A stretch of DNA of 64,000 bases from Marivivens sp. (GTDB taxonomy: Bacteria; Pseudomonadota; Alphaproteobacteria; Rhodobacterales; Rhodobacteraceae), in contig JAHEBU010000001.1 of assembly GCA_024642115.1 (NCBI GenBank), forward strand, positions 1-64,000. The letters are read 5' to 3'. A program made the position numbers and the translations under genes. Below are positions 55,726-64,000 of this stretch, in pieces. Under the pieces are notes generated by a model. That model saw nothing but the letters and a program-made list of their open reading frames with translations. It had not been told where the DNA came from and made no database searches. The stretch's first letter is position 1; each line of letters opens with the position of its first letter.

Positions 55726-56115
55726 GTAGGGTGGGGTTCCACCCCACCGTCCCCGCCCCGTCCGGCCACGCATCGGTGGGGTAAAACCCCACCCTACGCC
55801 GCCGCATCTCGAAGGCCCGACGATGTTTCCAATCTTCGGGCCGTACCATCAACCCGTGCTTGATTGACTTGCCCTTGCCAGCCGTAGGGTGGGGTTCCAC
55901 CCCACCACCTCCACAGTATCCGACCACGCATCGGTGGGGTAAAACCCCACCCTACGCCTCCGCATCTCGAAGACCCGACAACATTTCCAATCTTCGGGCC
56001 GCGCCACCAGACCGTGCTTCAATGACTTGCCGCAGCAACCCGTAGGGTGGGGTTCCACCCCACCGATCCCGCCCTTTCAAACTGCGACCGCCCTGGCGGG
56101 GTAAAACCGCGCCTT
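55726..56115. repeat. Tandem array of REP-like palindromes with RAYT-like spacers (158-bp period)
   Basis: GTAGGGTGGGGTTCCACCCC begins at 55726, 55884 and 56042, a spacing of 158 bp each time. Each is followed some 35 bp later by the inverted mate GGTGGGGTAAAACCCCACCC (decayed in the third unit). Units 1 and 2 end in a nearly identical 70-bp spacer that on the minus strand reads GKS(I/L)KHGL(M/V)xRPEDWK, resembling the VKHGLVxxPxDW signature near the C-terminus of REP-associated tyrosine transposases. The 813-bp stretch 55524-56336 contains this array, the gene fragment before it, and from 56116 to 56336 only a GTTCA/TGAAC inverted repeat at 56218. Confidence 0.8.
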
Positions 56116-56336
56116 ACGTCCTCTTGGGTTTCACCTTCGGTCCTGTGACCAAAGCCCCCAAACCTTTCCCAATCCTTAACTTTCTGAAACCCATTTAAAA
56201 TCAGCATATTACAGCCCGTTCAAACGTGAACGTCTCTTCCGGGGCCCCAAAACAACCCCGTTGACGCCCCCGCCCCAATTATGAGATTCTGAAACCACGC
56301 AGCATCCCGCTGCGGAAAACCACAAAGGACCATAAC

Positions 56337-56492
56337 ATGGCAGCCAACCCTGATCAGAAAAAGCTCCGCGAGATGACCAAGCGTATCGCCGAGCTGCGGG
56401 CAGAAATCGGACCCAAGCAGACCGAACTCAAATCCCTCATGACCGAACGCAAGGCGCTCAAGGCGTCGATGCCGGCCAAAGCCGAGGCCTGA
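56337..56492 (+). CDS. 51-aa coiled-coil protein
   Basis: ATG at 56337 opens a 51-aa frame that reads MAANPDQKKLREMTKRIAEL and on to ALKASMPAKAEA. It is highly charged with Leu/Ile/Met spaced as in a coiled coil (KKLREMTKRIAELRAEIG, TELKSLMTERKALKAS). A ribosome-site-like AAAGGAC lies seven bases before the ATG. G+C-rich codon use matches the chromosome, unlike the patch before it. A hairpin at 56503-56532 follows the stop. I do not recognise the family; length alone makes it uncertain. Confidence 0.65.
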   Translation: MAANPDQKKLREMTKRIAELRAEIGPKQTELKSLMTERKALKASMPAKAEA

Positions 56493-56587
56493 TCGCCTCA
56501 CCTCGCGGGGCGGCTTTACCGCCTCCCCGCGACGGAACCGGGCGACCCCCGCGTAGAACCTTCGAACCCGATCCGAAGGACCCTACG

Positions 56588-56710
56588 ATGCGCCCCCTGC
56601 CCCTCCTCTTTCTCGCCCTGATCGCCTGCCTCAGCCTCGCCACGCTGGCGACCTCGCGCACCCTGTGGGACGATCACGTCATCCCCGCCGTGCAGATCGC
56701 AGAAAACTAG
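56588..56710 (+). CDS. 40-aa single-helix membrane peptide
   Basis: The frame starts MRPLPLLFLALIACLSLATL and ends PAVQIAEN, giving one hydrophobic segment and a short polar tail. AAGGA lies eight bases before the ATG. Its last four bases overlap the end of the convergent hydrolase gene. No family is recognised, and translation is not certain, but the organised start and composition favour a real gene. Confidence 0.5.
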   Translation: MRPLPLLFLALIACLSLATLATSRTLWDDHVIPAVQIAEN

Positions 56711-57447
56711 GTCAGGAACACCCTGACGGTCGCCTCGAACTCGCGCGGCTTTTCCGCATGCAGCCAGTGACCCGCCCCCGGAATTTTCGCGAACCGCGCC
56801 TTGGGGAACAGATCCTTGATCCGGTCACGATGGTCGGGCTGCACGTAGGCCGAATTTGCCCCGGTCAGGAACAAGGTCGGCCCGTCGAACCGGCCCTGAA
56901 CCGGCGGAAAAGACAGGATGGCGTCCATGTTCGCCTCAAGCGCGTCGAGGTTGAGCCGCCAGCGCCGTTCCTTCAGATCAAGGCTTTGCAGGAAAAACTC
57001 GGCCAGCCCGTCCTCCAGCCCGGTCAGTTGCGCCGCAGCCTCGGCCCGGTTCGCCACCCCCCCCAGATCCACCCGCCGGAGTGCGTCGATATTGCCCTGC
57101 TGGGTGTGCCCATAGGCGACCGGCGCGATGTCGGCCACGATCAGGCGGCGCACCTTTTCGGGGTGGTTCAGCGCCAGCACCATCGCCGCCTTGCCCCCCA
57201 TCGAATGACCCAGCACATCGGCCTGCCCGTCGATAAGTTCGGCCAGATCGGCCGCCATTTCGGGATAAGTGTGAGAAGCAAACCACGGACTGGACCCGTG
57301 ATTGCGAATGTCAGCCACGATCACCTGCCGTTCATCCGAAAGCCGCTTGGCGATCACGCCCCAGTTTCGCGCTGACCCGAACAGCCCATGGGCAATCAAC
57401 AGGGGCGGTCGGTCGGTGGGTTGGCCGTGGACGATCGTGTTCAACAT
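56707..57447 (-). CDS. Alpha/beta-fold hydrolase (YbfF-like esterase)
   Basis: This 246-aa hydrolase has the oxyanion region LIAHGLFGSARNWG (about 16-29), the nucleophile elbow GHSMGGKAAMV with catalytic Ser, and a C-terminal IPGAGHWLHAEKP holding the His. It resembles the YbfF-type acyl-CoA/ester hydrolases. The substrate is not readable. The gene is convergent with the 40-aa gene and divergent from the small membrane protein gene to its right. Confidence 0.9.
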   Translation of the reverse strand: MLNTIVHGQPTDRPPLLIAHGLFGSARNWGVIAKRLSDERQVIVADIRNHGSSPWFASHTYPEMAADLAELIDGQADVLGHSMGGKAAMVLALNHPEKVRRLIVADIAPVAYGHTQQGNIDALRRVDLGGVANRAEAAAQLTGLEDGLAEFFLQSLDLKERRWRLNLDALEANMDAILSFPPVQGRFDGPTLFLTGANSAYVQPDHRDRIKDLFPKARFAKIPGAGHWLHAEKPREFEATVRVFLT

Positions 57448-57516
57448 GCATCTACCCTATCAACTTTGATCGCGGCTCTGCCAGCCCCATTGAGGGTCCT
57501 CTTTGGCAGGTCTAGT

Positions 57517-57897
57517 ATGCAATCCATGGATTACACGTCGCTTGCACAACATGTGGATGACATCCGCGCCCAGATCGAGGCACGGCTGGGCATTCGGGGC
57601 CGTGACCTGGATCACCAGTTGCACAAGGCCGGCCGACTGCTGCCCAAATCCATCCAGCGCGAGGCGCATTATCTGGCCCAGGCGCGGATGCTGAGCCAGA
57701 ATCCGAAATTGGCCCGGATGATCGACCTGAACAAGGCAGAAAAGGCCGTGGCGACCGTCACCGCCCATCTTGCCACGATCAAGGCAGGCGAGCGGATCAA
57801 GAACCGCATGCTGGGCATCGCCGGGGTTCTGGCGTTCAATTTCCTGCTGATCGCCGCCGCCCTGATCGCATATCTGCGCTGGCGCGGGATCGTCTGA
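57517..57897 (+). CDS. Small protein with C-terminal membrane anchor
   Basis: This 126-aa protein has a soluble N-terminal part (AQHVDDIRAQIEARLGIRGR, REAHYLAQARMLSQNPKLARM) and a final hydrophobic helix GIAGVLAFNFLLIAAALIAYL followed by RWRGIV. It is probably tail-anchored in the inner membrane. GCAGGT precedes the ATG at 57517; a second ATG at 57526 is possible. The family is not one I can name, though similar proteins occur in roseobacters. Confidence 0.75.
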   Translation: MQSMDYTSLAQHVDDIRAQIEARLGIRGRDLDHQLHKAGRLLPKSIQREAHYLAQARMLSQNPKLARMIDLNKAEKAVATVTAHLATIKAGERIKNRMLGIAGVLAFNFLLIAAALIAYLRWRGIV

Positions 57898-57900
57898 CCC

Positions 57901-58362
57901 TTACGAGCCGATAAACTGGGTTCGTATGGTCGCCGCAAGCACCGGTCCGCAGCGCGGATGCCGGTCGATGCGGGGAAAGATGTCGCGCATCATGACCCGA
58001 ATGTGATTGTTCAGGCTGCCGATGATCCAGTTGTGCGTTCCGTCATACAACAGACCATTCTGCGAGACATTGCCCCGGATCGGGCTGACGCAGTTGTCCT
58101 GTGTTCCGCCTCGGTGTCGCTGGTGGGCGCGAATGACTGCGTCCAGATCGGGTCCGAAGGGGCCTGAAACCTGCAACGCCTGAAGTTCTGTTTGCAGTGC
58201 CGCCCGCAATTCCGCGGTCGCCCCAATAGATCCTTCTCGCACTGCGAAATATCCCAAACGCACCAGTTCGACATCTTCCATCCGGTTGGCTTGGCCGGTG
58301 CCGACCATCGCAGAAAGATTGAAATAGAAAAGGGAGCCATTACCCGTCAGCATCTGAACCAT
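57901..58362 (-). CDS. Hypothetical protein, 153 aa
   Basis: The frame reads MVQMLTGNGSLFYFNLSAMV with later VREGSIGATAELRAALQTEL and a C-terminal HIRVMMRDIFPRIDRHPRC. No signal peptide, helix or known motif is seen. It lies downstream of glyA beyond the glyA terminator and so needs its own promoter. Codon use looks ordinary. It could be a small conserved protein or a spurious frame; I lean to a real gene because it is the longest frame in the gap and begins near an AGGTG-like site. Confidence 0.5.
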   Translation of the reverse strand: MVQMLTGNGSLFYFNLSAMVGTGQANRMEDVELVRLGYFAVREGSIGATAELRAALQTELQALQVSGPFGPDLDAVIRAHQRHRGGTQDNCVSPIRGNVSQNGLLYDGTHNWIIGSLNNHIRVMMRDIFPRIDRHPRCGPVLAATIRTQFIGS

Positions 58363-58386
58363 AATTGCACCTGAAAATAAGGGTCG

Positions 58387-58420
58387 GAAAAAGAGAATGG
58401 GCAGACGCTAAGTCTGCCCA
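58387..58420 (-). terminator. Rho-independent terminator of glyA
   Basis: On the minus strand TGGGCAGAC-TTAGC-GTCTGCCCA forms a perfect 9-bp stem with a 5-base loop, followed by TTCTCTTTTTCC. It starts 29 bp after the glyA stop codon. Confidence 0.92.
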
Positions 58421-58448
58421 CCCGAGTCGGTCAAGAGTGAGAATTCAA

Positions 58449-59744
58449 TCAGAGGTTGGGGTAGATCGGGAACTTTTCGCACAGCGCCTCGACCTCGGCA
58501 CGCACTGCGGCCTCGACTTCGGCATTACCGTCTTCGCCGTTGGCGGCCAGCCCATCAACCACCCGAACGATCCAGTCGCCGATCTGGCGGAACTCAACTT
58601 CGGTAAAGCCGCGGGTCGTGCCTGCGGGGGTGCCAAGGCGAACGCCCGAGGTCACGGTCGGCTTTTCAGGGTCAAAGGGGATGCCGTTCTTGTTGCAGGT
58701 GATGTGGGCACGGCCCAGCGCCTTTTCGGTGGCGTTGCCTTTGACGTTCTTGGGCCGCAGATCGACCAGCATCAGGTGCGTGTCGGTGCCGCCGGTAACG
58801 ATGTCCAGCCCGCCCTTCATCAACTGATCGGCCAGCGCCTGCGCGTTCTTGACCACCTGTTTCTGGTAGTCCTTGAATTCGGGGCGCAGCGCCTCGCCAA
58901 ACGCGACAGCCTTGGCCGCGATGACGTGCATCAGCGGGCCGCCCTGAATGCCGGGGAAAATGGCCGAGTTGACCTTTTTGGCAATGGTTTCGTCGTTCGT
59001 CAGGATCATCCCGCCGCGCGGGCCGCGCAGGGTCTTGTGCGTGGTCGTCGTGGCCACATGCGCATGGGGGAAGGGCGAGGGGTAGAGCCCCGCCGCGACC
59101 AGCCCCGCAAAGTGGGCCATGTCCACCAACAGGATCGCCCCCACGCTGTCGGCAATCGCCCGCATCTTGGGAAAGTCGATGATGCGCGGAATGGCCGAAC
59201 CGCCCGCGATGATCATCTTGGGGTTATGTTCGGTCGCCAGCGCCTGCACCTGATCGTAGTCCAGTTCACTGTCCTGCTGGCGCACGCCGTACTGGATGGC
59301 GTTGAACCATTTGCCCGACTGGTTGGGTTTGGCCCCATGGGTGAGGTGACCCCCTGCGTCCAGCGACATGCCAAGGATCGTGTCGCCCGGTTGCAGCAAC
59401 GCCTGAAACACGCCCTGATTGGCCTGCGATCCCGAATTGGGCTGCACGTTGGCATAGCTGCACCCAAACAGCTGGCAAGCCCGTTCGATGGCCAGATTTT
59501 CGGCCACATCCACGAACTGGCACCCGCCATAATACCGCTTGCCCGCATAGCCTTCGGCGTACTTGTTGGTCATCACGCCGCCCTGGGCCTCCATCACGGC
59601 GGCAGAGACGATGTTTTCCGACGCGATCAGCTCGATCTCGTGCCGCTGGCGGCCCAGTTCGTTCTGCATGGCCGCATGCAGTGCGGGGTCGCGGGTTTCC
59701 AGTTTCTCGGTGAAAAAGCCGGTGTCACGGGTCGGGGCATTCAT
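58449..59744 (-). CDS. glyA: Serine hydroxymethyltransferase
   Basis: This 431-aa enzyme interconverts serine and glycine with tetrahydrofolate and PLP. The PLP lysine is Lys237 in [24 protein letters not shown] and [14 protein letters not shown] near the N-terminus are typical. The start is set at [15 protein letters not shown]; the in-frame region upstream to 60080 overlaps the divergent NAD kinase gene. With gcvTHP at 12-17 kb the window holds the main glycine/one-carbon enzymes. It has its own terminator. Confidence 0.97.
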   Translation of the reverse strand: MNAPTRDTGFFTEKLETRDPALHAAMQNELGRQRHEIELIASENIVSAAVMEAQGGVMTNKYAEGYAGKRYYGGCQFVDVAENLAIERACQLFGCSYANVQPNSGSQANQGVFQALLQPGDTILGMSLDAGGHLTHGAKPNQSGKWFNAIQYGVRQQDSELDYDQVQALATEHNPKMIIAGGSAIPRIIDFPKMRAIADSVGAILLVDMAHFAGLVAAGLYPSPFPHAHVATTTTHKTLRGPRGGMILTNDETIAKKVNSAIFPGIQGGPLMHVIAAKAVAFGEALRPEFKDYQKQVVKNAQALADQLMKGGLDIVTGGTDTHLMLVDLRPKNVKGNATEKALGRAHITCNKNGIPFDPEKPTVTSGVRLGTPAGTTRGFTEVEFRQIGDWIVRVVDGLAANGEDGNAEVEAAVRAEVEALCEKFPIYPNL

Positions 59745-59924
59745 GGGCAGCGTCCTTGATCTGAGGCGGGAGGTTGCCCGGATACATAGGCCGAAGTTTC
59801 CTATCGGAAAACCCAAAATACGACGTCCCCCGTCGGATTGCCGCCTTCCCCGTTCCCGATGCGCGCCTTGCGTTTCCTTTCGGGGCGGGCCAACACTGGG
59901 CCGACACCCAAATGGACGGCCGGA

Positions 59925-60689
59925 ATGACATCGCCCAAGATTGCCTTTCTGGCCAGCGAGGCCCCGATTGCCCAGCAGGCCCGCGCCGAACTGGCCGCCC
60001 GGTATGGTGATGTGGCCCCGGCGGAGGCCGATCTGATCGTCGCACTTGGGGGTGACGGGTTCATGTTGCAGACGCTGCACGCGACGCAGGCCTATGCCGT
60101 GCCCGTCTACGGGATGAACCGGGGAACGGTGGGGTTTTTGATGAACGAATACCGCGCCGATGATCTGCCCGCCCGACTGGCCACGGCCGAGGTCGCCGCG
60201 ATCAATCCTTTGTCGTCAACCGCTGTGACCGTGGACGGGACGATCCATCATTCCCTTGCCATCAACGAGGTCAGCCTGCTGCGCGCGGGGCCGCAGGCTG
60301 CCAAGCTGCGCATTCTGGTCGATGGCAAACTGCGGATGGACGAATTGGTCTGTGACGGGGCGCTGGTGGCCACCCCCGCCGGATCGACCGCTTATAACTA
60401 TTCTGCTCACGGCCCGATCCTGCCAATCGGGTCGGACGTTCTGGCCCTGACCGCCGTGGCGGCCTTTCGTCCCCGTCGCTGGCGCGGTGCCTTGCTGCCC
60501 AAATCCGCCGTGGTTCGGTTCGAGGTCAACGACCCGGTCCGCCGCCCGGTGATGTCAGATGCCGACGGCAAATCTGTCCGCGATGTGGCCAGCGTTGAAA
60601 TCCGGTCCGAACCCAGCGTCACCCACCACATCCTGTTCGACCCCGGTCACGGGCTTGAGGAGCGGTTGATTCAGGAACAGTTCGCCTGA
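59925..60689 (+). CDS. nadK: NAD kinase
   Basis: This 254-aa short-form NAD kinase (alphaproteobacterial type) has the GGDG motif at 42-45 ([12 protein letters not shown]), [11 protein letters not shown], the [10 protein letters not shown] region and the conserved [22 protein letters not shown] nucleotide loop, here read in two parts because of its length. It phosphorylates NAD to NADP. It is divergent from glyA (180-bp gap with no recognised regulatory motif) and convergent with the PuuB-type gene. Confidence 0.95.
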   Translation: MTSPKIAFLASEAPIAQQARAELAARYGDVAPAEADLIVALGGDGFMLQTLHATQAYAVPVYGMNRGTVGFLMNEYRADDLPARLATAEVAAINPLSSTAVTVDGTIHHSLAINEVSLLRAGPQAAKLRILVDGKLRMDELVCDGALVATPAGSTAYNYSAHGPILPIGSDVLALTAVAAFRPRRWRGALLPKSAVVRFEVNDPVRRPVMSDADGKSVRDVASVEIRSEPSVTHHILFDPGHGLEERLIQEQFA

Positions 60690-60696
60690 CGGGCCA

Positions 60697-62007
60697 TCAG
60701 ACGCCCAGCCGGTCGCGCATCGCGTAATACCACGATCCCAGCATCGAATAGGGAACCCGGAACATCCGCCCGCCGGGGAAGGGATACCACGGCACCTTTG
60801 CAAAGACGTCGAACCGGGTCCGGTCTCCATCGATCGCCTGCGCCAGTATCTTGCCAAAGGTATGCGACCCGGTGATGCCGTGCCCCGAATACCCGTGCGA
60901 GAAATAGGTGCTGGGTCCTAGTCGCCCCAGTTGCGGAACCCGGCTGAAGGACAGCGCGAAATTACCGCTCCAGGCAAAGTCGATCTTGACCCCTTTGAGG
61001 CTGGGAAACACCTTTTCCATCGACGGCCGCAGCTTGGCCACCACATCGGCCGGGTCGGTGCCGCCATAGACCGTGCCGCCCCCGAAAATCAGCCGCTTGT
61101 CAGCCGAAAGCCGAAAATAATCGAGGATATAGCGAACGTCCTCGACGCATTTGTCGGTAGGCAACAGCGCGTTGGCCCGGTCCTCGCCCAACGGGACGGT
61201 CGCCATCATCTGCGTGGATACCGGCATGACCCGGGCTGTCAGTGCGGGGACGACATGCCCCAGATAGGCGTTGCCGCACAGCAGCAGCGTGTTGCAGGTC
61301 ATGGTGCCCTGCGCTGTCTTGACCACGGGTTTCGCCGCCTCTGTGTCCGCATGGATGACGGGGGACTGTTCGTAGATGACGCCGCCGTTGGTCTCGAACG
61401 CGGCCGCTTCACCCAGGCACAGGTTCAACGGATGCATATGGCCGCCCGTGTGGTCGATCATGCCCCCGGCGTAGGTGTCCGACCCGATGTGGTCGCGCAA
61501 CTCGGCCTTGGTCAGCATGTCCTGATTGTGCAGCCCGTAGCTGGCCCACAGGGCGCGCCGCGCCTCAAGCTCGGTCATGTGCGCTGCTGTCAGACCGGTA
61601 AAGATATTGCCCGGTTTCAGATCGCATTGAATGTCGTAGGTTTTCACCCGCTCGCGGATGATCTCGCCGCCTTCCTGCACAAGGCCCGCCACAAAGTTGG
61701 CCGTATCCTTGCCATATCGCTTTTCGATGGTTTGCAGCGAGGCGTTCAGCCCGTTCACGATCTGCCCGCCATTGCGCCCAGACGCCCCCCAGCCGACCTG
61801 CGCCCCTTCGAGAATGGCGACCTTGTATCCCTTTTCGGCCAGATGCAGCCCCGCGGACAATCCGCTATAGCCCGCGCCCAAGATGCAGATGTCGATCTGC
61901 TGGTCACCCTTGAGAGGCGGCCGTGCCGGAGAGGGGTTTGCGCTGGCCGCATAATAGCTGGTCGTGTGTTGGGTAGGGCCGCCGCGAGCAAAGGTTTCGA
62001 TAGCCAA
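60697..62007 (-). CDS. puuB: Gamma-glutamylputrescine oxidase-like FAD oxidoreductase
   Basis: This 436-aa FAD-dependent amine oxidase has the dinucleotide site ICILGAGYSGLSAGLHLAEK (residues about 40-59), WGASGRNGGQIVNGLN and a C-terminal FSHGYSGHGITGSHTFGKI. These match the PuuB group, which oxidises gamma-glutamylputrescine, but many relatives act on other N-substituted amines. No puuA, puuC or puuD is adjacent, so the symbol is a family label rather than a proved function. It starts at MAIETFARGGPTQH behind GGACACC. Confidence 0.82.
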   Translation of the reverse strand: MAIETFARGGPTQHTTSYYAASANPSPARPPLKGDQQIDICILGAGYSGLSAGLHLAEKGYKVAILEGAQVGWGASGRNGGQIVNGLNASLQTIEKRYGKDTANFVAGLVQEGGEIIRERVKTYDIQCDLKPGNIFTGLTAAHMTELEARRALWASYGLHNQDMLTKAELRDHIGSDTYAGGMIDHTGGHMHPLNLCLGEAAAFETNGGVIYEQSPVIHADTEAAKPVVKTAQGTMTCNTLLLCGNAYLGHVVPALTARVMPVSTQMMATVPLGEDRANALLPTDKCVEDVRYILDYFRLSADKRLIFGGGTVYGGTDPADVVAKLRPSMEKVFPSLKGVKIDFAWSGNFALSFSRVPQLGRLGPSTYFSHGYSGHGITGSHTFGKILAQAIDGDRTRFDVFAKVPWYPFPGGRMFRVPYSMLGSWYYAMRDRLGV

Positions 62008-62073
62008 GGTGGGGTGTCCTCCGGACGGGATTGAGGCACGAGCGCACAGGCCAAGTTGGTGGCAGGTCCGCTG

Positions 62074-62087
62074 CCGCTTGCAAGCGG
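62074..62087. promoter_or_regulatory. Perfect palindrome upstream of puuB-like gene
   Basis: CCGCTTGCAAGCGG is a 14-bp perfect palindrome in the 122-bp gap between prpE and the puuB-like gene, 67 bp before its start. It has no T-tract on either side, so it is more likely a protein-binding site than a terminator. No regulator is known. Confidence 0.35.
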
Positions 62088-62129
62088 AATCGGTCGCCGC
62101 AATCGATAACGTTTTCCGGCGCCGGATCG

Positions 62130-64000
62130 CTAGCTTTGGACCCGTGCATACCCCAGTGGCTGCAACGCCAGACGGATTTCATCGAGGATCGCCGGGTCGT
62201 CGATCGTCGCAGGCATCTTGAAGTCCTGATTGTCGGCAATCTTGACCATCGTCGCCCGCAGGATCTTGCCTGAACGGGTTTTCGGCAAACGGTCCACCAC
62301 CACGGCCAGTTTAAAGGCAGCCACCGGCCCGATCTGGTCGCGGACCAGTTTGACGACCTCGCGTACAATCTCGTCATGCGGACGATTGCAGCCCTTGTTC
62401 AGGCAAAGAAACCCCAGCGGCAGTTGTCCCTTGAGTTCGTCCCCCACACCGATCACCGCGCATTCGGCGACATCCTCGTGCCCGGCCAGAACCTCTTCCA
62501 TAGCGCCCGTGGACAGGCGATGCCCGGCCACGTTGATGACGTCGTCGGTGCGGGCCATGATGTAAAGATAGCCGTCCTCGTCGATCATGCCCGCATCCCC
62601 GGTTTCGTAATAGCCGGGAAAAGTGGTCAGGTAGCTCTTGCGATACCGCGCCTCGGCGTTCCAGAGCGTTGGCAGGGTGCCGGGGGGCAGGGGCAGCTTG
62701 ATCGCGATGGCGCCCAGCGTGTTGGGCGGCAACTCATGCCCCGCCTCGTCCAGCACATGAATGTCATAACCGGGCAACGCCACCGAAGGCGACCCGATCT
62801 TGACCGGCAATTGTTCGATCCCCAGCGGGTTGGCGACCATCGGATAGCCGCTTTCGGTTTGCCACCAATGGTCGATGACGGGCACCTTCATGACGCGCTG
62901 CGCCCACAGGATCGTGTCGGGGTCCGCCCGTTCGCCCGCCAGATAGAGCGCGCGAAGGCACGAGATATCGTAATCCTTGATCAATTCGCCCTTGGGATCA
63001 TCCCGCTTGATCGCCCGGAACGCGGTAGGGGCGGTGAAAAAACTGCGGACGTTGTGTTCCTGAATGACCCGCCAGAACGTGCCTGCGTCAGGGGTGCCGA
63101 CGGGTTTTCCCTCGAACACGATGGTCGTGTTGCCATGCACCAAGGGTCCATAGGTGATATAGCTGTGGCCCACGACCCAGCCCACGTCGGACGCGGCCCA
63201 GAACACCTCGCCGGGGTTGACGCCATAGATGTTCTTCATCGTCCAGTGCAGGGCCACCAGATGCCCGCCGGTCGGGCGCACGACGCCCTTGGGCGCCCCC
63301 GTGGTGCCAGAGGTATAAAGGATATAGGCGGGGTGGTTGCCTTCGACCGGGACGCAGTGGGCAGGGGTAACGCCCTGCTGGACCTCGTTCCAGTCGTGGT
63401 CGCGGCCGGGGGTCATGTCGGCCCGCAACTGGTCGCGCTGAAAGATGATGCAGAAATCCGGTTTGTGCGTGGCCTGCGCGATGGCCCCGTCCACCAGCGG
63501 TTTGTAGGGCACGATCCGCCCCGGTTCGACCCCGCAGGACCCGGCGATGATCGCCTTTGGCGTGGCATCGTCGATCCGCACGGCCAGCTCGTGCGCGGCA
63601 AATCCGCCAAAGACGACCGAGTGGATTGCGCCAAGCCGGGCGCAGGCGAGCATGGCGACCAGGGCTTCGGGGACCATCGGCATGTAGATGATGACGCGGT
63701 CGCCCTTTTCGATCCCCTTGGCCCGCAGCGCCCCGGCAAGGCTGGCCACCTTGACCAGAAGTTCGGCATAGGTGGTTTCGGACTTTGCCCCAGTGATGGG
63801 GCTGTCATAGATGATGGCAACCTGATCGCCCCGGCCCCGTTCGACGTGCCGGTCGACTGCGTTATAACAGCCGTTGACCATGCCATCGACGTACCATTCG
63901 TAGATCGGGGCATTTTCGGCGCTGAGCGCCTTGGAGGGAAAGACGTCCCAGTCGATGGCCTTGGCCGCCTCCATCCAGAACCCCTCGGGGTCGGATTGCC
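62130..64000 (-). CDS. prpE: Propionyl-CoA synthetase, 5' end cut by window edge
   Basis: At least 623 codons of an acetyl/propionyl-CoA synthetase are present. The frame stays open past the internal Met at 63974 to the window edge (QSDPEGFW precedes it), so the true start lies beyond 64000. Motifs are YILYTSGTTGAPKGVVRPTG, IDHWWQTESG, GYYETGDAGMIDEDGYL and the acetylation/catalytic Lys in LPKTRSGKILR. The NGCYNAVDRHVERGRGDQVA opening is typical of PrpE. It activates propionate, for instance from odd-chain or DMSP catabolism. Confidence 0.93.
   Translation of the reverse strand, partial: QSDPEGFWMEAAKAIDWDVFPSKALSAENAPIYEWYVDGMVNGCYNAVDRHVERGRGDQVAIIYDSPITGAKSETTYAELLVKVASLAGALRAKGIEKGDRVIIYMPMVPEALVAMLACARLGAIHSVVFGGFAAHELAVRIDDATPKAIIAGSCGVEPGRIVPYKPLVDGAIAQATHKPDFCIIFQRDQLRADMTPGRDHDWNEVQQGVTPAHCVPVEGNHPAYILYTSGTTGAPKGVVRPTGGHLVALHWTMKNIYGVNPGEVFWAASDVGWVVGHSYITYGPLVHGNTTIVFEGKPVGTPDAGTFWRVIQEHNVRSFFTAPTAFRAIKRDDPKGELIKDYDISCLRALYLAGERADPDTILWAQRVMKVPVIDHWWQTESGYPMVANPLGIEQLPVKIGSPSVALPGYDIHVLDEAGHELPPNTLGAIAIKLPLPPGTLPTLWNAEARYRKSYLTTFPGYYETGDAGMIDEDGYLYIMARTDDVINVAGHRLSTGAMEEVLAGHEDVAECAVIGVGDELKGQLPLGFLCLNKGCNRPHDEIVREVVKLVRDQIGPVAAFKLAVVVDRLPKTRSGKILRATMVKIADNQDFKMPATIDDPAILDEIRLALQPLGYARVQS

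Noticed and set aside
55726-56115. CRISPR array
   Set aside because: The repeats are palindrome pairs with a 158-bp period and nearly identical spacers, and no cas genes are present; CRISPR spacers would differ.

Overview
The window looks like chromosomal DNA of a marine-type alphaproteobacterium of the Rhodobacteraceae/Roseobacter group. This rests on the high G+C content (roughly 60-65% by eye), the very frequent ATGA stop/start overlaps, and the gene content: a DUF3726 protein, a stand-alone Hint-domain protein, a DmdC-type acyl-CoA dehydrogenase beta-oxidation operon, paired MerR regulators, a TerC protein and a tandem glycine riboswitch. No phage, plasmid, CRISPR array or rRNA operon was seen. 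The genus is not determinable by reading alone.

Layout. 0.1-25.1 kb is one long run of minus-strand genes. From high to low coordinate it holds: a multidrug-type ABC exporter; a suppressor-of-fused domain protein; a long-chain-type acyl-CoA synthetase; a coupled DCC protein and saccharopine-dehydrogenase-like/DUF4166 protein; an M19 dipeptidase; a tandem glycine riboswitch driving gcvT-gcvH-gcvP; an ATGA-coupled trio (second M19 dipeptidase, a 557-aa protein of unknown function, a DUF3726 protein); nagK-nagA; a DegP/HtrA protease with terminator; and a four-gene RND efflux operon (MFP, RND pump, COG4280-like membrane protein, 68-aa membrane protein). A tRNA-Gly(UCC) at 25.2 kb ends this run.

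25.3-36.3 kb is a mixed housekeeping and accessory stretch: an SDR with Phe at the catalytic Tyr position, a decayed IS3-type fragment, uxaC, a YedK/HMCES-type SRAP protein, an L,D-transpeptidase, a 5'-nucleotidase, DUF952-pyrD, a MATE exporter coupled to two PaaI-type thioesterases, a MerR regulator and an AAC(3)-I-like acetyltransferase. 36.5-43.5 kb is a plus-strand fatty-acid oxidation operon: MerR, acyl-CoA dehydrogenase, a 70-aa ribbon-helix-helix-like protein, a GST, thiolase and a bifunctional enoyl-CoA hydratase/3-hydroxyacyl-CoA dehydrogenase. 43.5-54.8 kb carries the Hint protein, a sulfotransferase coupled to an EamA transporter, another acyl-CoA synthetase, a copper-handling pair (CPDC protein plus PCu(A)C), an MFS transporter, TerC, a large secreted unknown and lepA.

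54.8-56.3 kb is the clearest accessory patch. An A+T-rich orphan gene abuts the lepA stop codon and is followed by a tandem array of REP-like palindromes with a period of about 158 bp, whose spacers appear to encode a fragment resembling RAYT transposase C-termini. 56.3-64 kb returns to core genes: two tiny genes, an alpha/beta hydrolase, glyA, NAD kinase, a PuuB-type oxidase and a truncated prpE at the right edge.

Functional themes are glycine/one-carbon flow (riboswitch, gcvTHP, glyA, two dipeptidases), acyl-CoA activation and oxidation (four AMP-forming ligases, a beta-oxidation operon, two thioesterases), and efflux (RND, ABC, MATE). Two families of short intergenic repeats are scattered through 15-56 kb. 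The best candidate for an undescribed system is the translationally coupled M19 dipeptidase / 557-aa / DUF3726 module placed directly behind the riboswitch-controlled glycine cleavage genes.
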